From Erysipelothrix tonsillarum DSM 14972 (GTDB lineage Bacteria > Bacillota_I > Bacilli_A > Erysipelotrichales > Erysipelotrichaceae), in contig NZ_KB892380.1 in NCBI RefSeq assembly GCF_000373785.1, positions 114,860 to 178,859 on the forward strand: a stretch of DNA of 64,000 nucleotides, in the 5' to 3' direction. A program made the position numbers and the translations under genes. Below, piece after piece: positions 33,188-42,659 of the stretch (the stretch's first letter is position 1; each line of letters starts with the position of its first letter). Under the pieces are notes generated by a model. That model was given only the letters and a program-made list of their open reading frames with translations. It had not been told where the DNA came from and ran no database searches.

Positions 33188-33912
33188 ATTTGATATCCTC
33201 CAATTACAATTTCAAATTGTTTTGCGACATTGAATTCAATCCCCTCGCTATCAACGAGCTCGCGCACAGTTGATAGGGCCAAATGTTCATCATTAGCTTC
33301 CGAACTAAGATGGGCTAGTAGAATTTCCTTTGTTTTTTCCGATACGACTTTGGATAGTAGGACACCTGCTTCTTCATTAGACAAGTGACCGGTATCCGAT
33401 AAAATGCGACGCTTAATAGCATACGGTCGTTTCGTTTGCATAAGCATTTCAGGATCATGATTACTTTCCAAGATGTAATAATCTGCATCTCGAATTAATT
33501 CAAAGTCTTGTTCTCGAATATATCCAGTATCTGTGATATAGACAAGTTTTCGATTACCCGCTTCAACAATATACCCTACAGAATCCTCTGCATCATGGGA
33601 CGTCTTTATGGCCGTAATCTGGAAAGGTCCGACTTGAAAGGAAACATAAGGCTCCACTCTCGTGTGTTCAAAACGAATTTCTGAAGGACAGTAAATTTGA
33701 TGATGTGCAAAATGTTTAAGCTGACTGGTATGATCACTGTGATCATGGGTAATCAACACACAGTCTACATCATCAAAAGTCAGCGCTAAGGCTTCAAAAC
33801 TTTCTTTGAGATAACGTTTGGTTGTTCCGCAATCAATCATAATGCGAATCCCTTGCGACTCAACCAGACAACAGTTCCCTTTAGAACCACTAGCAAGCAT
33901 CGTATATTTCAT
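33184..33912 (-). CDS. walJ: WalJ (YycJ)-type metallo-beta-lactamase fold protein
   Basis: A 242-residue MBL-fold protein of the WalJ/YycJ family, which in Bacillus links cell division or DNA mismatch repair with the WalRK wall-stress system. The metal motif THDHSDH is near residues 55-61, with the following histidine and aspartate positions of the fold (GTT..DCG and SNHDPEML). Start is ATG 33912, because an ATG at 33918 is only about two bases from the ribosome binding site AAAGGAAG. In Bacillus walR, walK, walH and walI lie upstream; here two M23 hydrolase genes take that place. Confidence 0.9.
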   Translation of the reverse strand: MKYTMLASGSKGNCCLVESQGIRIMIDCGTTKRYLKESFEALALTFDDVDCVLITHDHSDHTSQLKHFAHHQIYCPSEIRFEHTRVEPYVSFQVGPFQITAIKTSHDAEDSVGYIVEAGNRKLVYITDTGYIREQDFELIRDADYYILESNHDPEMLMQTKRPYAIKRRILSDTGHLSNEEAGVLLSKVVSEKTKEILLAHLSSEANDEHLALSTVRELVDSEGIEFNVAKQFEIVIGGYQI

Positions 33913-33931
33913 AAGCATCTTCCTTTTATCA

Positions 33932-35467
33932 TCAACATCCCATTACAGAACATGGATCAACGCGAACACCGTAGTAACGGAATTCGAGATGAACGTGAGG
34001 CCCATAGGTAGTTCCCGTCATTCCCATATAACCAATGTTATCACCACGTTTCACGAGGTCACCAACATTGAAATAAGGGCCGGTTGCCATATGAGCATAA
34101 AGGGTCGTATAGCCATTACCATGGTCAATGACGATATGGTTACCCCATCCACTTCCACATCCATAATTTCCTTCGAAGCAACCACTGACTGTTTCTGAAA
34201 CAACTCCGCGGTCAACTGCATAAATCGGTCCGAAGCCGCCACCATTTAAAACAAAGTCCGTACCATTGTGGTTATAGTAACAAGAGTTACCGTAAACACA
34301 GGAGATGTTTGCATTATCCAGTGGCCAACGATAGTTTCCTGAACCAATTCGCGGTTCGATTTTTGTACCGTAGCGTACTTTCCCTCGAATCGGTTCCTTC
34401 GTTATCTGAGAACTGACTTCTTCCGAAGAATTCGGAGCACCATTCACAATAATATCTTCGTAAACAACATCCCGTTTACCATTTTGTTCAACAACATCAA
34501 CGACTTCTTTTCCTTCTGACAGTTCAGGGTCCGACTCATAAATGGTTGATTCCGGGTAAACAACTTCGGATGTCATACGTTCCCGGGTGATTTTTACTGT
34601 AAAGGGTGAATTAAACTTACTTACTCGAAGTTTTGATCCAACTTCAAGTACTTGGTTTACATCTTTTATTATATCACTATTTATATATTTTATTTGATTT
34701 GCATCCATACCATTGTGCCAAGCAATTCCGGCAATCGTGTCATAGGGTTGCACTTCATACATTTCAACTTTTGGATTATAGCCATAACTTAAGAATTTCA
34801 AAACATCGCTCTCATTCATCAAGATATTTTCTTTTGAAGTTAATCCCTTCCGAATCTGCACAGATTCTTCGACTTCCACATTTACATCACGGGTTCCATA
34901 GTCTGTTATTTTTTCAATTTTCCGATTGTTCTTCATTGCCTCAAACGTTTTATCATCCGTGAAATTCCGAATGAATGTATCCCGGGCTTTGTTAAAATCA
35001 TCGATATTTTTCACATAGATAATTGCACCATTAGAAAACTTTACTTGATTAACCTCGATGGCAAAAAGTCTTTCATCATAGAGATATTGAAAAATTTCAT
35101 CATCACGATCTTCATAGTGATTGAAACTTAATTCTTTAACAAGAATTAAATCATCAATAAAACCAAGCTTGGAATCAGGAAACTCCGTTTTGTATTCTTC
35201 TTCATAGACTTTATCAAACATATTTGTAAGTTTAGTTCCATCGTTAATAATCCCAACTAACTTATCATCACGATAAAGCTTTGTTACCTCTACGGGTTTA
35301 TCTGATTTTCCCTGTGCTGACTGTGGGAATATTGCTGTAGAGGTATCGGTCAGCTTGTATAAATCCACAACACTGTTATTTGCACTCACAGTTTCAATTG
35401 CATATGCAAGGATTACCGCAATCGCAAAAGTGATGAGTATCAATTTGAATTCTTTATGTTGTTTCAT
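33932..35467 (-). CDS. Membrane-anchored LysM-G5-M23 murein endopeptidase (first of tandem pair)
   Basis: A 511-residue wall hydrolase held by an N-terminal membrane segment (about 8-25). A large unassigned region (about 30-225) is followed by a LysM-like peptidoglycan-binding part (232-285, with QPYDTIAGIAWHNGMDANQI), a G5 domain (about 287-366), and an M23 domain with H400/D404 (HNGTD), H459 and H491/H493 (HVH). Cysteines C390/C396, C430/C437 and C506/C511 could form disulfides outside the cell. The start is ATG 35467 eight bases after AAAGGAG. It sits directly upstream of walJ. Confidence 0.9.
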   Translation of the reverse strand: MKQHKEFKLILITFAIAVILAYAIETVSANNSVVDLYKLTDTSTAIFPQSAQGKSDKPVEVTKLYRDDKLVGIINDGTKLTNMFDKVYEEEYKTEFPDSKLGFIDDLILVKELSFNHYEDRDDEIFQYLYDERLFAIEVNQVKFSNGAIIYVKNIDDFNKARDTFIRNFTDDKTFEAMKNNRKIEKITDYGTRDVNVEVEESVQIRKGLTSKENILMNESDVLKFLSYGYNPKVEMYEVQPYDTIAGIAWHNGMDANQIKYINSDIIKDVNQVLEVGSKLRVSKFNSPFTVKITRERMTSEVVYPESTIYESDPELSEGKEVVDVVEQNGKRDVVYEDIIVNGAPNSSEEVSSQITKEPIRGKVRYGTKIEPRIGSGNYRWPLDNANISCVYGNSCYYNHNGTDFVLNGGGFGPIYAVDRGVVSETVSGCFEGNYGCGSGWGNHIVIDHGNGYTTLYAHMATGPYFNVGDLVKRGDNIGYMGMTGTTYGPHVHLEFRYYGVRVDPCSVMGC

Positions 35468-35539
35468 TGATCTAACTCCTTTTGGAAAGCACAAACGAGA
35501 AATTAATCTCGTCTATACTTCGATAAATTTTGTAAATTT

Positions 35540-37048
35540 TTAACAGCCGATTACACCACATGCGTCAACACGCGTTCCGCCACCTACAATAATTTCAAGG
35601 TGAACGTGAGGGTAACTCGTTCGTCCTGTCATACCAACATAACCGATGTTTTCACCCTTCGCAACAGTTTGACCGGCTTGGAAATATCCTGGACTGGCCA
35701 TATGTGCATAAAGTGATCGGTAGCCATTACCGTGATCAATCACGATATAGTTACCCCAACCACCTGGGTCATAGGAGTTTGTCGTCACGACACCACGGTC
35801 AATAGCATAGATTGGACCATAACCACTACCATGTACAGAGAAGTCCGTTCCCGAGTGATTAGGATAACATCCATAACCACAAAGCACATAAGCATTATCC
35901 AATGGCCAACGCCATGCCCCGCTCCCCACTTTAGGTTCGACTTTTGTACCGTAACGAATCACTCCACGAACTGGCTTTTTAGTTTCTTTGCTCGAAATTT
36001 CTTTCGTTGATATAGAAGCACCATTTTCGTAGACATCTTCATAGATAACATCACGTGCTCCATTTTGTTCTACAACATCAATCACTTCTTTACCTTCTGC
36101 AAGTTCTGGATCTGATTGATAGACCGTTTTCTCCGGATATACCGGTTCTGTTGTCATACGTTGCTTCGTAACCGTAACGGTGAAAGGAGAATCAAACTTA
36201 CTTACGCGAAGTTCTGATCCAACTTCAAGCACTTGATTAACATCCTTTATTTTATCCGCATTGATGGATTGGATTTGGTTAACGTTCATTCCACTGTGAT
36301 AAGCAATCCCTTCCAAGGTATCAAACGCTTTAATTTTATAGGTTTCTACTTTCGGATTATACCCATAACTTAAGAACGTCAAAATTTCGGTTTCATCTTT
36401 TAAAATCTTGTCTTTAGTTGCAAGACCCCGCGTTACTTTAACGGTTTCTTTTACTTTAACATCAATATCTTTAGTACCATAATCAGTAATTGCTGGTATT
36501 TTCTTATTATTTTTAATCGCATCAAAGGTGCTTTCACTCGTAAAGTTTTGAATAAACTTATCTCTCGCTGAATCAAAATCTTCTGAGTTCTTAACATAGA
36601 TAATTGCTCCATTTGAGAAGGTTACCTTATTCGCTTCAATCGCAAAAAGATTTTCTTTATAAAGATAATCAAAGATATCGTTATCCCGATCTTCGTATAC
36701 ATTAAAGCTCATTTCTTCAACTTGAATCAAATCATCGATAAAGCCCAGTTTCGAGTCCGGAAATTCGTCTTTATATTCGTTCTCATAAACTTCGTCAAAC
36801 ATCTTTTGTAAGCGACTGGAGTCTTTAATAACTCCCACAAGTTTTTGTTCACGATAAAGTTTGGTAATCACAACTGGATTATCGTTTACCGTTACAACCT
36901 CTTGGGGAAAAATTGCAGATGAAGAATCAATAGCTTCATATGCAGTTTTAATTTCTGAAGCAGAAGTCGGCGTTTTATACAAATAACCGAGTCCAACTGC
37001 AAAAAGGAATGCTACACAAATAATAATGAGGTTTTTATGTTTTTTCAT
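35540..37048 (-). CDS. Membrane-anchored LysM-G5-M23 murein endopeptidase (second of tandem pair)
   Basis: Paralogue of the following gene, 502 residues, with the same order: membrane segment (about 7-24), unassigned region, LysM (232-285), G5 (287-366) and M23 with H398/D402 (HSGTD), H449 and H481/H483 (HVH). The two share more than half their residues in register up to residue 380. The M23 domain here lacks the C-x6-C loop found in the other three M23 proteins of this window (a SYDPGG turn replaces it) but keeps C390/C394 and C497/C502. Start ATG 37048 is one base after the dnaB stop, so it is coupled to dnaB. Confidence 0.9.
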   Translation of the reverse strand: MKKHKNLIIICVAFLFAVGLGYLYKTPTSASEIKTAYEAIDSSSAIFPQEVVTVNDNPVVITKLYREQKLVGVIKDSSRLQKMFDEVYENEYKDEFPDSKLGFIDDLIQVEEMSFNVYEDRDNDIFDYLYKENLFAIEANKVTFSNGAIIYVKNSEDFDSARDKFIQNFTSESTFDAIKNNKKIPAITDYGTKDIDVKVKETVKVTRGLATKDKILKDETEILTFLSYGYNPKVETYKIKAFDTLEGIAYHSGMNVNQIQSINADKIKDVNQVLEVGSELRVSKFDSPFTVTVTKQRMTTEPVYPEKTVYQSDPELAEGKEVIDVVEQNGARDVIYEDVYENGASISTKEISSKETKKPVRGVIRYGTKVEPKVGSGAWRWPLDNAYVLCGYGCYPNHSGTDFSVHGSGYGPIYAIDRGVVTTNSYDPGGWGNYIVIDHGNGYRSLYAHMASPGYFQAGQTVAKGENIGYVGMTGRTSYPHVHLEIIVGGGTRVDACGVIGC

Positions 37049-37049
37049 T

Positions 37050-38420
37050 CTACATCCTACCTCCATCTCCGGCCACACCATAGAACTTACTAATGGAAGC
37101 ATTAAACATTAGTGTAATATCAGCCAAGGCTCCATTACGGTGTTTGGCCATTTTTAGTAATACTTCTTGTTGTTCAGGTTTTGGCATTTGAGGCGCATCA
37201 TCCTCTTCACCTTCACGATCTTTATAGTAATCTTCACGATATAAGAACATAACAATATCCGCATCTTGCTCAATCGAACCCGATTCACGCAAGTCACTTA
37301 ATTGTGGAATTTTACTATCTCGACGTTCAACCAAACGAGACAATTGGGAAAGGGCAATCACGGGACAATCCATTTCACGGGCCAATTGTTTCAGTCCACG
37401 AGAAATCTCAGATACTTCTTGTTGTCGTGATTCTGTTTTACCGCGTCCAGTGATTAACTGAATATAGTCAATCACAATCATATCTAAGTTTCCTTCAGAT
37501 TTTAGCTTGCGACATTTGGAAAAAATTTCTGGTACCGTAATCGTTGAACTATCATCAATGAAAATATTCAACTTCGACAATACATTTGCTCCAGCATAAA
37601 CATTATTAAGTTGTTCATCATTTAAATTCCCCGTCCGTAAGTACTCACTTTTTACTGAAGATTGTGCACTTAACATCCGTGAAATTAAATGGGTTGCAGG
37701 CATTTCAAGTGAGAATATCGCCATAGCGGCTTGTTCTTCCTTATTGTGACGCGCTGCATTTAATGCAAGATTTAAAGCAAATGCTGTTTTCCCAACCGAT
37801 GGACGCGCAGCGAGTATAATTAAATCCCCACGTTGCAGTCCATTTGTTACATTATCTAAATGACTGTAATTCGTTTTTAATCCCGTTATTCGATCGTGAT
37901 TATCTCGAATACGATTTAAGTTTGTAATAACTTCCTTAACTACGTCGCGACTTCGCTGCATTTCCGTTGTTCTTCGAACTCGGGTTACTTCTAGAATACG
38001 CTGCTCCGCTTCATCTAATAACGCAGTCAATTCCGTAGTAGAATCGAATCCTTTTTCGGCGATTGATTGCCCTACATCAATAAGTCGACGCATTTGAGCT
38101 TTTTCTTGCACAACCTCAATATAATGCTTAACACTTGCAGGGGTTGCACTGTTTTCAGTGAGTGCAAACAAGTATTCTACACCACCCACACTATCAATTT
38201 CATTTTGATCTTTTAATCGGGTTATTAATGTCGTTGCATCTAAAACACGACCACGCTCAATGATATCTAACATATGCGAAAATATCTTTTGGTGCTCGGT
38301 ATTATAAAAATCATCGACTTGCATGTCATATTCTTCAACAACTGCTACAGACTCTGGGAACACCAATAAGGTTCCCAAAAGTGCCATTTCAGCGTCTTGA
38401 CTATAAGGCAATTTACGCAT
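37050..38420 (-). CDS. dnaB: Replicative DNA helicase DnaB
   Basis: Hexameric replicative helicase (dnaC in Bacillus), 456 residues. The N-terminal helical domain is followed by the RecA-like domain with Walker A ARPSVGKTAFALNLA (residues about 200-214), Walker B LDMIVIDYIQLI and the DnaB-specific SRxxExRxxxxPQLSDLRESG. It follows rplI by 12 bases, as in Bacillus (rplI-dnaC). The 456-residue length is normal for a helicase without an intein. Confidence 0.97.
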   Translation of the reverse strand: MRKLPYSQDAEMALLGTLLVFPESVAVVEEYDMQVDDFYNTEHQKIFSHMLDIIERGRVLDATTLITRLKDQNEIDSVGGVEYLFALTENSATPASVKHYIEVVQEKAQMRRLIDVGQSIAEKGFDSTTELTALLDEAEQRILEVTRVRRTTEMQRSRDVVKEVITNLNRIRDNHDRITGLKTNYSHLDNVTNGLQRGDLIILAARPSVGKTAFALNLALNAARHNKEEQAAMAIFSLEMPATHLISRMLSAQSSVKSEYLRTGNLNDEQLNNVYAGANVLSKLNIFIDDSSTITVPEIFSKCRKLKSEGNLDMIVIDYIQLITGRGKTESRQQEVSEISRGLKQLAREMDCPVIALSQLSRLVERRDSKIPQLSDLRESGSIEQDADIVMFLYREDYYKDREGEEDDAPQMPKPEQQEVLLKMAKHRNGALADITLMFNASISKFYGVAGDGGRM

Positions 38421-38431
38421 AGATCCTCCTC

Positions 38432-38878
38432 TTATTCAGCAATTAATTTAACGTGGATTTCTCCGGTTACATCTCCATATAGTGTTGCTTGGATACGGTT
38501 TGATCCAAGATGAGTAATCGGACCACTTGGTTTAAATTTACGTTTATCTACTTTAATTTTATGGTTTTTCTTCAACGCATCCTCTACTTGTTTTGTAGAA
38601 ACTGATCCGAAGACACGGCCACCTTCACCAACTTTAACTTTGAACTCTAAAGTGATTTTCTCAAGTTCAAGCGCTAAGCGTTTGGCTTTCTCAATCTCAG
38701 CCTCAACCTCAGCAGCGTGTTCTTGTTTTTGATGATCTAAAATTTCGCGACTTTGGTCACTTGCCATAACGGCAAGTTTATTAGGAATTAAGAAGTTACG
38801 TGCATAACCATCCGCAACCTCCACAATGTCGTTCTTTTTCCCTACTTTTTTAACGTCTTTTAATAAGATTAATTTCAT
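38432..38878 (-). CDS. rplI: Ribosomal protein L9
   Basis: L9 of the large subunit, 148 residues, with the typical start MKLILLKDVKKVGKKNDIVEVADGYARNFL (quoted in part: VADGYARNFLIPNKLA) and the long connecting helix rich in Glu/Lys. Start is ATG 38878, one base after the gdpP stop; an upstream ATG at 38902 is inside gdpP. It lies between gdpP and dnaB, the standard Firmicute order. Confidence 0.97.
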   Translation of the reverse strand: MKLILLKDVKKVGKKNDIVEVADGYARNFLIPNKLAVMASDQSREILDHQKQEHAAEVEAEIEKAKRLALELEKITLEFKVKVGEGGRVFGSVSTKQVEDALKKNHKIKVDKRKFKPSGPITHLGSNRIQATLYGDVTGEIHVKLIAE

Positions 38879-38879
38879 A

Positions 38880-40835
38880 TTATTCACTTTCCTCTCTAAC
38901 ACTCTCTATAGCCTTTTTCAAAGACTCTACCACTTCATTAATTGACTGCCCTTTAATTTGTGCCGCAGCTCCGGTAAAGTGACCGCCGCCACCCAATCGT
39001 TCCATGACAACCTGAACATTTAATTCACCCTTTGATCGGGATGATATGGCGACAATATCTTCACCAACATAAGCCACGACAAACGATGCTTCAACCTCTT
39101 TAACCGTTAATATTTCATCTGCTGCTTGTGACATTAACGGACGCGGCAAGGCTTCATCTTTATAAGCTGCGATGACATAATAATCATCGTAAAACTCACA
39201 CTTACTCAATACTTTATTTTTCATTTCAAAACTTTCATATTCATCTCGAAGCATGTTTTCCACTTCCATTAAGTCCGCTCCATATTTCCGTAATTCCGCA
39301 GCAGCTTGGAATGTTCTACTACCACTTCGATTTCTAAAACGATTGGTATCAATCAACATTCCAGTGTACATAAATGTTGCTTCTAATTTTGAAATAACAA
39401 CATTTCGGCGATGGTACGGGAATAACTCGACAATTAATTCACTTGCCGATGACGCTGATGATTCGATATAGGTAAGTTCTGGTTTGAATTTAAACTCACC
39501 CGTACGGCGATGGTGATCAATTACCACGATATGGTCTGATTTATCCACTAAATCCGGGAATTGACATTGTTGTAATGAATGGTGATCTACCATAATGAGT
39601 AACGTTTTAGGACCAATTAAGCCACGTGCTTCTTCATGGGAAATCAAACTGTGGTCTTTCTCAAATTCATCACGATGTTTTCGAATACCAGCAGCTAGGT
39701 TCACTTCCGTATCATCCAAATCAAGAACAATCGCTGCATCTTTATTGTAAACAGAAACAATTGAGGAAACGCCTAATGCACTCCCAAAGCAGTCAAAATC
39801 CATCATTCGGTGTCCAACGATAATGACATTGCTCGACTCCAATATATGCTCACCAAGATTTTGTGCCATAACACGCACACGAACCTTACTTCGCTTTTCA
39901 ACCGCTTCTGTATTTCCACCAAAGTAACGCATAACTTCATTTTTAGTATTAATCGCAACTTGATCACCACCGCGGCTTTGCGCCATTTCAAGTGCTTTAT
40001 TTGACATATCTTCTAAGTCTTTAAAGTTATCACTGTGTCGTGCAAATGCCAGAGACAAGGTAATACTTGCATCAATTTTTGTTGCTTGTTTTCGAATTTC
40101 ATTAACGATTGAAAAACGTTCGCTCTCTAAACGTTGAAATACTTGCTCGTTGAGCACAAGGAGATAGCGATCTGGACGAATGCGTCGAACAAACATTTCA
40201 TGATTATCTGCCCATCGTACAACAGCTTGTCGAATATTAGAATCAATAAAAGCAATCGTTTGTTCTTCTTCATACTGCGTCGTTTCTTCATAATTATCAA
40301 GATGCGCAATTCCAAGAACAACTTGATTATTTCTATTAATAATTTCAAGTTCGTTCAACTCCGTAATATCTTTAAAGAATAGAATGTTCTTTTGACCCAT
40401 TGTGGATGCTTCAAATACATACTGATCAAAGCGAATTGTCATACTTTCTTCATTGCCTTTAATCATTTTAGTAATGGTAGGAAAAACATCACTTACGTGT
40501 TCTCCCGTACCCAGAATGTTTAACTCATCAAAAAGTTCACTCATCCACGTTATATTATTATCATCATCCAGCGTAATAATCCCCATATTTGCATAATCAA
40601 ACGCATAACTTGCTTCACGTCCCAAGACTTCCGCAACAGAAATTACGCGCTCCTTACGACTTGTGATTGCGGATGCGAAGATATAGAAAATAACACCTAG
40701 ATCAATCACTAAGAATATATACTGAACAACATACAAATACTTATTAATAAATACATGGAAAAAGAAGAGGACCACCAATTGGACCAAGGTTAAAATCATT
40801 AAACGTGTTTTTAGTGTCTCAAATCGATTTGACAT
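38880..40835 (-). CDS. gdpP: Cyclic di-AMP phosphodiesterase GdpP (YybT)
   Basis: Membrane-bound phosphodiesterase that degrades cyclic di-AMP, 651 residues. Two membrane segments (about 11-31 and 33-53), a PAS domain (about 75-155), a degenerate GGDEF domain (about 165-300; GGDEF motif not intact), and the DHH-DHHA1 phosphodiesterase (about 335-645) with GHRMMDFD, VDHHS and GGGGHFTGAAAQ. c-di-AMP governs potassium, wall strength and beta-lactam tolerance in Firmicutes. It follows a YybS-like gene and precedes rplI, matching the Bacillus order. Confidence 0.95.
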   Translation of the reverse strand: MSNRFETLKTRLMILTLVQLVVLFFFHVFINKYLYVVQYIFLVIDLGVIFYIFASAITSRKERVISVAEVLGREASYAFDYANMGIITLDDDNNITWMSELFDELNILGTGEHVSDVFPTITKMIKGNEESMTIRFDQYVFEASTMGQKNILFFKDITELNELEIINRNNQVVLGIAHLDNYEETTQYEEEQTIAFIDSNIRQAVVRWADNHEMFVRRIRPDRYLLVLNEQVFQRLESERFSIVNEIRKQATKIDASITLSLAFARHSDNFKDLEDMSNKALEMAQSRGGDQVAINTKNEVMRYFGGNTEAVEKRSKVRVRVMAQNLGEHILESSNVIIVGHRMMDFDCFGSALGVSSIVSVYNKDAAIVLDLDDTEVNLAAGIRKHRDEFEKDHSLISHEEARGLIGPKTLLIMVDHHSLQQCQFPDLVDKSDHIVVIDHHRRTGEFKFKPELTYIESSASSASELIVELFPYHRRNVVISKLEATFMYTGMLIDTNRFRNRSGSRTFQAAAELRKYGADLMEVENMLRDEYESFEMKNKVLSKCEFYDDYYVIAAYKDEALPRPLMSQAADEILTVKEVEASFVVAYVGEDIVAISSRSKGELNVQVVMERLGGGGHFTGAAAQIKGQSINEVVESLKKAIESVREESE

Positions 40836-40881
40836 AATAAACCCCCTAGGTTTTCACCCTAAATTTTATCACAAACCGCTC

Positions 40882-41421
40882 CTATTTTCTATTACGATGT
40901 AACATCACTAAAACGATATCCGCACTCGTTTTAATAATAAAGAGCTCCATGACCATCGTTAAAAGCACCATTCCAATTGAAATCACATTGATTAAGATTG
41001 GATTGTGAACATTTAAGACCGCTTTCACAGACTGTAACATTTCTTGGAAGTCCATACCGAAGGCAGGACCAAAAAAACGAATCATAATGAAATAAAATAA
41101 GGCAATAACCACTCCCATAACAAGATAACTTCGTAAAGGCTTATCATTTCGCTTCATGCTGTAGATATAAGCAAGGCCAACAGCGCCATATCCTGCCATC
41201 ATTAAAACCGTCGAAAAAAGACCCGACATGATTACCGCCATCAAAACACATGATATATACACGACAAAAGCGTCCGATAAATCACAATAGGATCCATAAA
41301 CAATAAGTGGCAGCGCAAGAAAAGTCATAAAAAAGCCTGCAGTTATGCGGTCAAAAAATAGGATAATACCTGTTAAAGCAACAGTCATTGCACCATAAGT
41401 TAAACTAAGCGTTTTCTTCAT
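40882..41421 (-). CDS. YybS-like polytopic membrane protein (DUF2232 type)
   Basis: A 179-residue membrane protein of the YybS/DUF2232 type with about six hydrophobic segments; shorter than the Bacillus protein (about 310). Start ATG 41421 follows GGAGGAC. Position immediately upstream of gdpP fits YybS, whose function is not firmly known. Family assignment rests mostly on context and the hydrophobic pattern, so it is less sure than the neighbours. Confidence 0.75.
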   Translation of the reverse strand: MKKTLSLTYGAMTVALTGIILFFDRITAGFFMTFLALPLIVYGSYCDLSDAFVVYISCVLMAVIMSGLFSTVLMMAGYGAVGLAYIYSMKRNDKPLRSYLVMGVVIALFYFIMIRFFGPAFGMDFQEMLQSVKAVLNVHNPILINVISIGMVLLTMVMELFIIKTSADIVLVMLHRNRK

Positions 41422-41444
41422 AATAACGTCGTCCTCCATAAAGT

Positions 41445-41470
41445 AAAAACCTCTCGCGAGAGAGGCTTTT
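41445..41470 (-). terminator. Rho-independent terminator of rpsF-ssb-rpsR
   Basis: CCTCTC pairs with GAGAGG around GCGA, next to a T tract on the minus strand, a few bases after the rpsR stop. Confidence 0.8.
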
Positions 41471-41477
41471 GAATATC

Positions 41478-41711
41478 TTAGTTATCTGATACGTATGGTA
41501 ATAAAGCCATTTGACGAGCACGTTTAATAGCTGTTGCTAATGGACGTTGGTATTTAGCTTTTGTACCTGTTACACGTCTAGGAATAATTTTACCATTTGC
41601 TGAGATAAAGCGTTTTAGTAATTCCACATCTTTGTAATCGATTGTTTTTACGTTATTTTTTGTAAAATAGCAAACTTTACGACGTGGTCCACGGAATTTT
41701 CTGAATGACAT
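41478..41711 (-). CDS. rpsR: Ribosomal protein S18
   Basis: S18 of the small subunit, 77 residues, with [30 protein letters not shown] (typical [28 protein letters not shown]). It pairs with S6 on the ribosome. It is the last gene of rpsF-ssb-rpsR. Confidence 0.97.
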   Translation of the reverse strand: MSFRKFRGPRRKVCYFTKNNVKTIDYKDVELLKRFISANGKIIPRRVTGTKAKYQRPLATAIKRARQMALLPYVSDN

Positions 41712-41728
41712 AACAAATCTCCTTTCGA

Positions 41729-42202
41729 TTAGAATGGAAGATCGTCACTAGTAATATCAAGAACAGGTTCTTCATCCATTGAGAATGATGGTTCCGGATC
41801 AGGTTGGTAAGAAGGTGTATAACTTGATCCACCTTGATTACTTGCTTGATTCTGATATTGACCTTGGCTTGCGCCTTGTTCTTGACGTTGTGCACGTGAT
41901 TCGAGTGATTGAAGTGTATCCACAACAACCTCTTGAACATAAACACGTTTACCGGTAGCGTCTTCGTATGATCTCGATTGAATTCGACCTTCAAGTCCTA
42001 CTAAAGCACCCTTTAGTAAGTAATTCGCCATAAAATCAGCTGTCTGATTCCATGCTACACAATTAATGAAATCTGTTTCGTCTTGTTGACCAAAGCGGCG
42101 ATTGCACGCTACAGTAAACGATACGACTGATTTTCCTGTTTGTGTTTTACGAAGTTCTGGATCTCGAGTTAAGCGACCCACTAATATAGTGCGATTAATC
42201 AT
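41729..42202 (-). CDS. ssb: Single-stranded DNA-binding protein
   Basis: A 157-residue SSB that coats single-stranded DNA in replication and repair. OB-fold in residues 1-105 ([35 protein letters not shown]), a Gln/Ser-rich flexible linker, and the acidic C-terminal tip DITSDDLPF that binds partner proteins. Position between rpsF and rpsR is the standard one in Firmicutes. Confidence 0.97.
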   Translation of the reverse strand: MINRTILVGRLTRDPELRKTQTGKSVVSFTVACNRRFGQQDETDFINCVAWNQTADFMANYLLKGALVGLEGRIQSRSYEDATGKRVYVQEVVVDTLQSLESRAQRQEQGASQGQYQNQASNQGGSSYTPSYQPDPEPSFSMDEEPVLDITSDDLPF

Positions 42203-42227
42203 AAATAATCACCCCTTGTGTTTTTGA

Positions 42228-42518
42228 TTAGATTTCGTCTTGACGTACGATCATGTGACGGATTACATCGTTATTGATACGTGTTAAACGGTTAAATTCA
42301 TTAACTGCTTCATCACCTGATGTAAATTGAGTTACTACATAGTAACCTTTTTTGAAGTCTTCAATTTCGTATGCTAGTTCGCGTAAACCCCATTCATTAA
42401 CATCATCAATTGTTGCTCCGTTATCTGTTAAGATAGCGTGTAATTTAGCAATAACTGCTGTACGAGCTTCCTCGTCTAATGTAGGTTTCACGATGTACAT
42501 TACTTCATATTTGCGCAT
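42228..42518 (-). CDS. rpsF: Ribosomal protein S6
   Basis: S6 of the small subunit, 96 residues, opening MRKYEVMYIVKPTLDEEA and having the NEWGLRELAYEIEDFKKGYY stretch. It starts the rpsF-ssb-rpsR operon. Start ATG follows AAGGAGGTG. A leader of about 140 bases separates it from the IspD-like gene; relatives carry an S6:S18-binding leader RNA, which I could not make out with confidence. Confidence 0.97.
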   Translation of the reverse strand: MRKYEVMYIVKPTLDEEARTAVIAKLHAILTDNGATIDDVNEWGLRELAYEIEDFKKGYYVVTQFTSGDEAVNEFNRLTRINNDVIRHMIVRQDEI

Positions 42519-42659
42519 TTGTACACCTCCTTCTGGTCTATGGCTCTCTCGAGCAAGGATATTTTTTTGTATATTTTATCCGTTCTTTATTATAGCAAAC
42601 TAAAGGGTCTATGTAAACCTATTCCGTCACTACTCAATAAGTTTCACAGACCCAATGTC

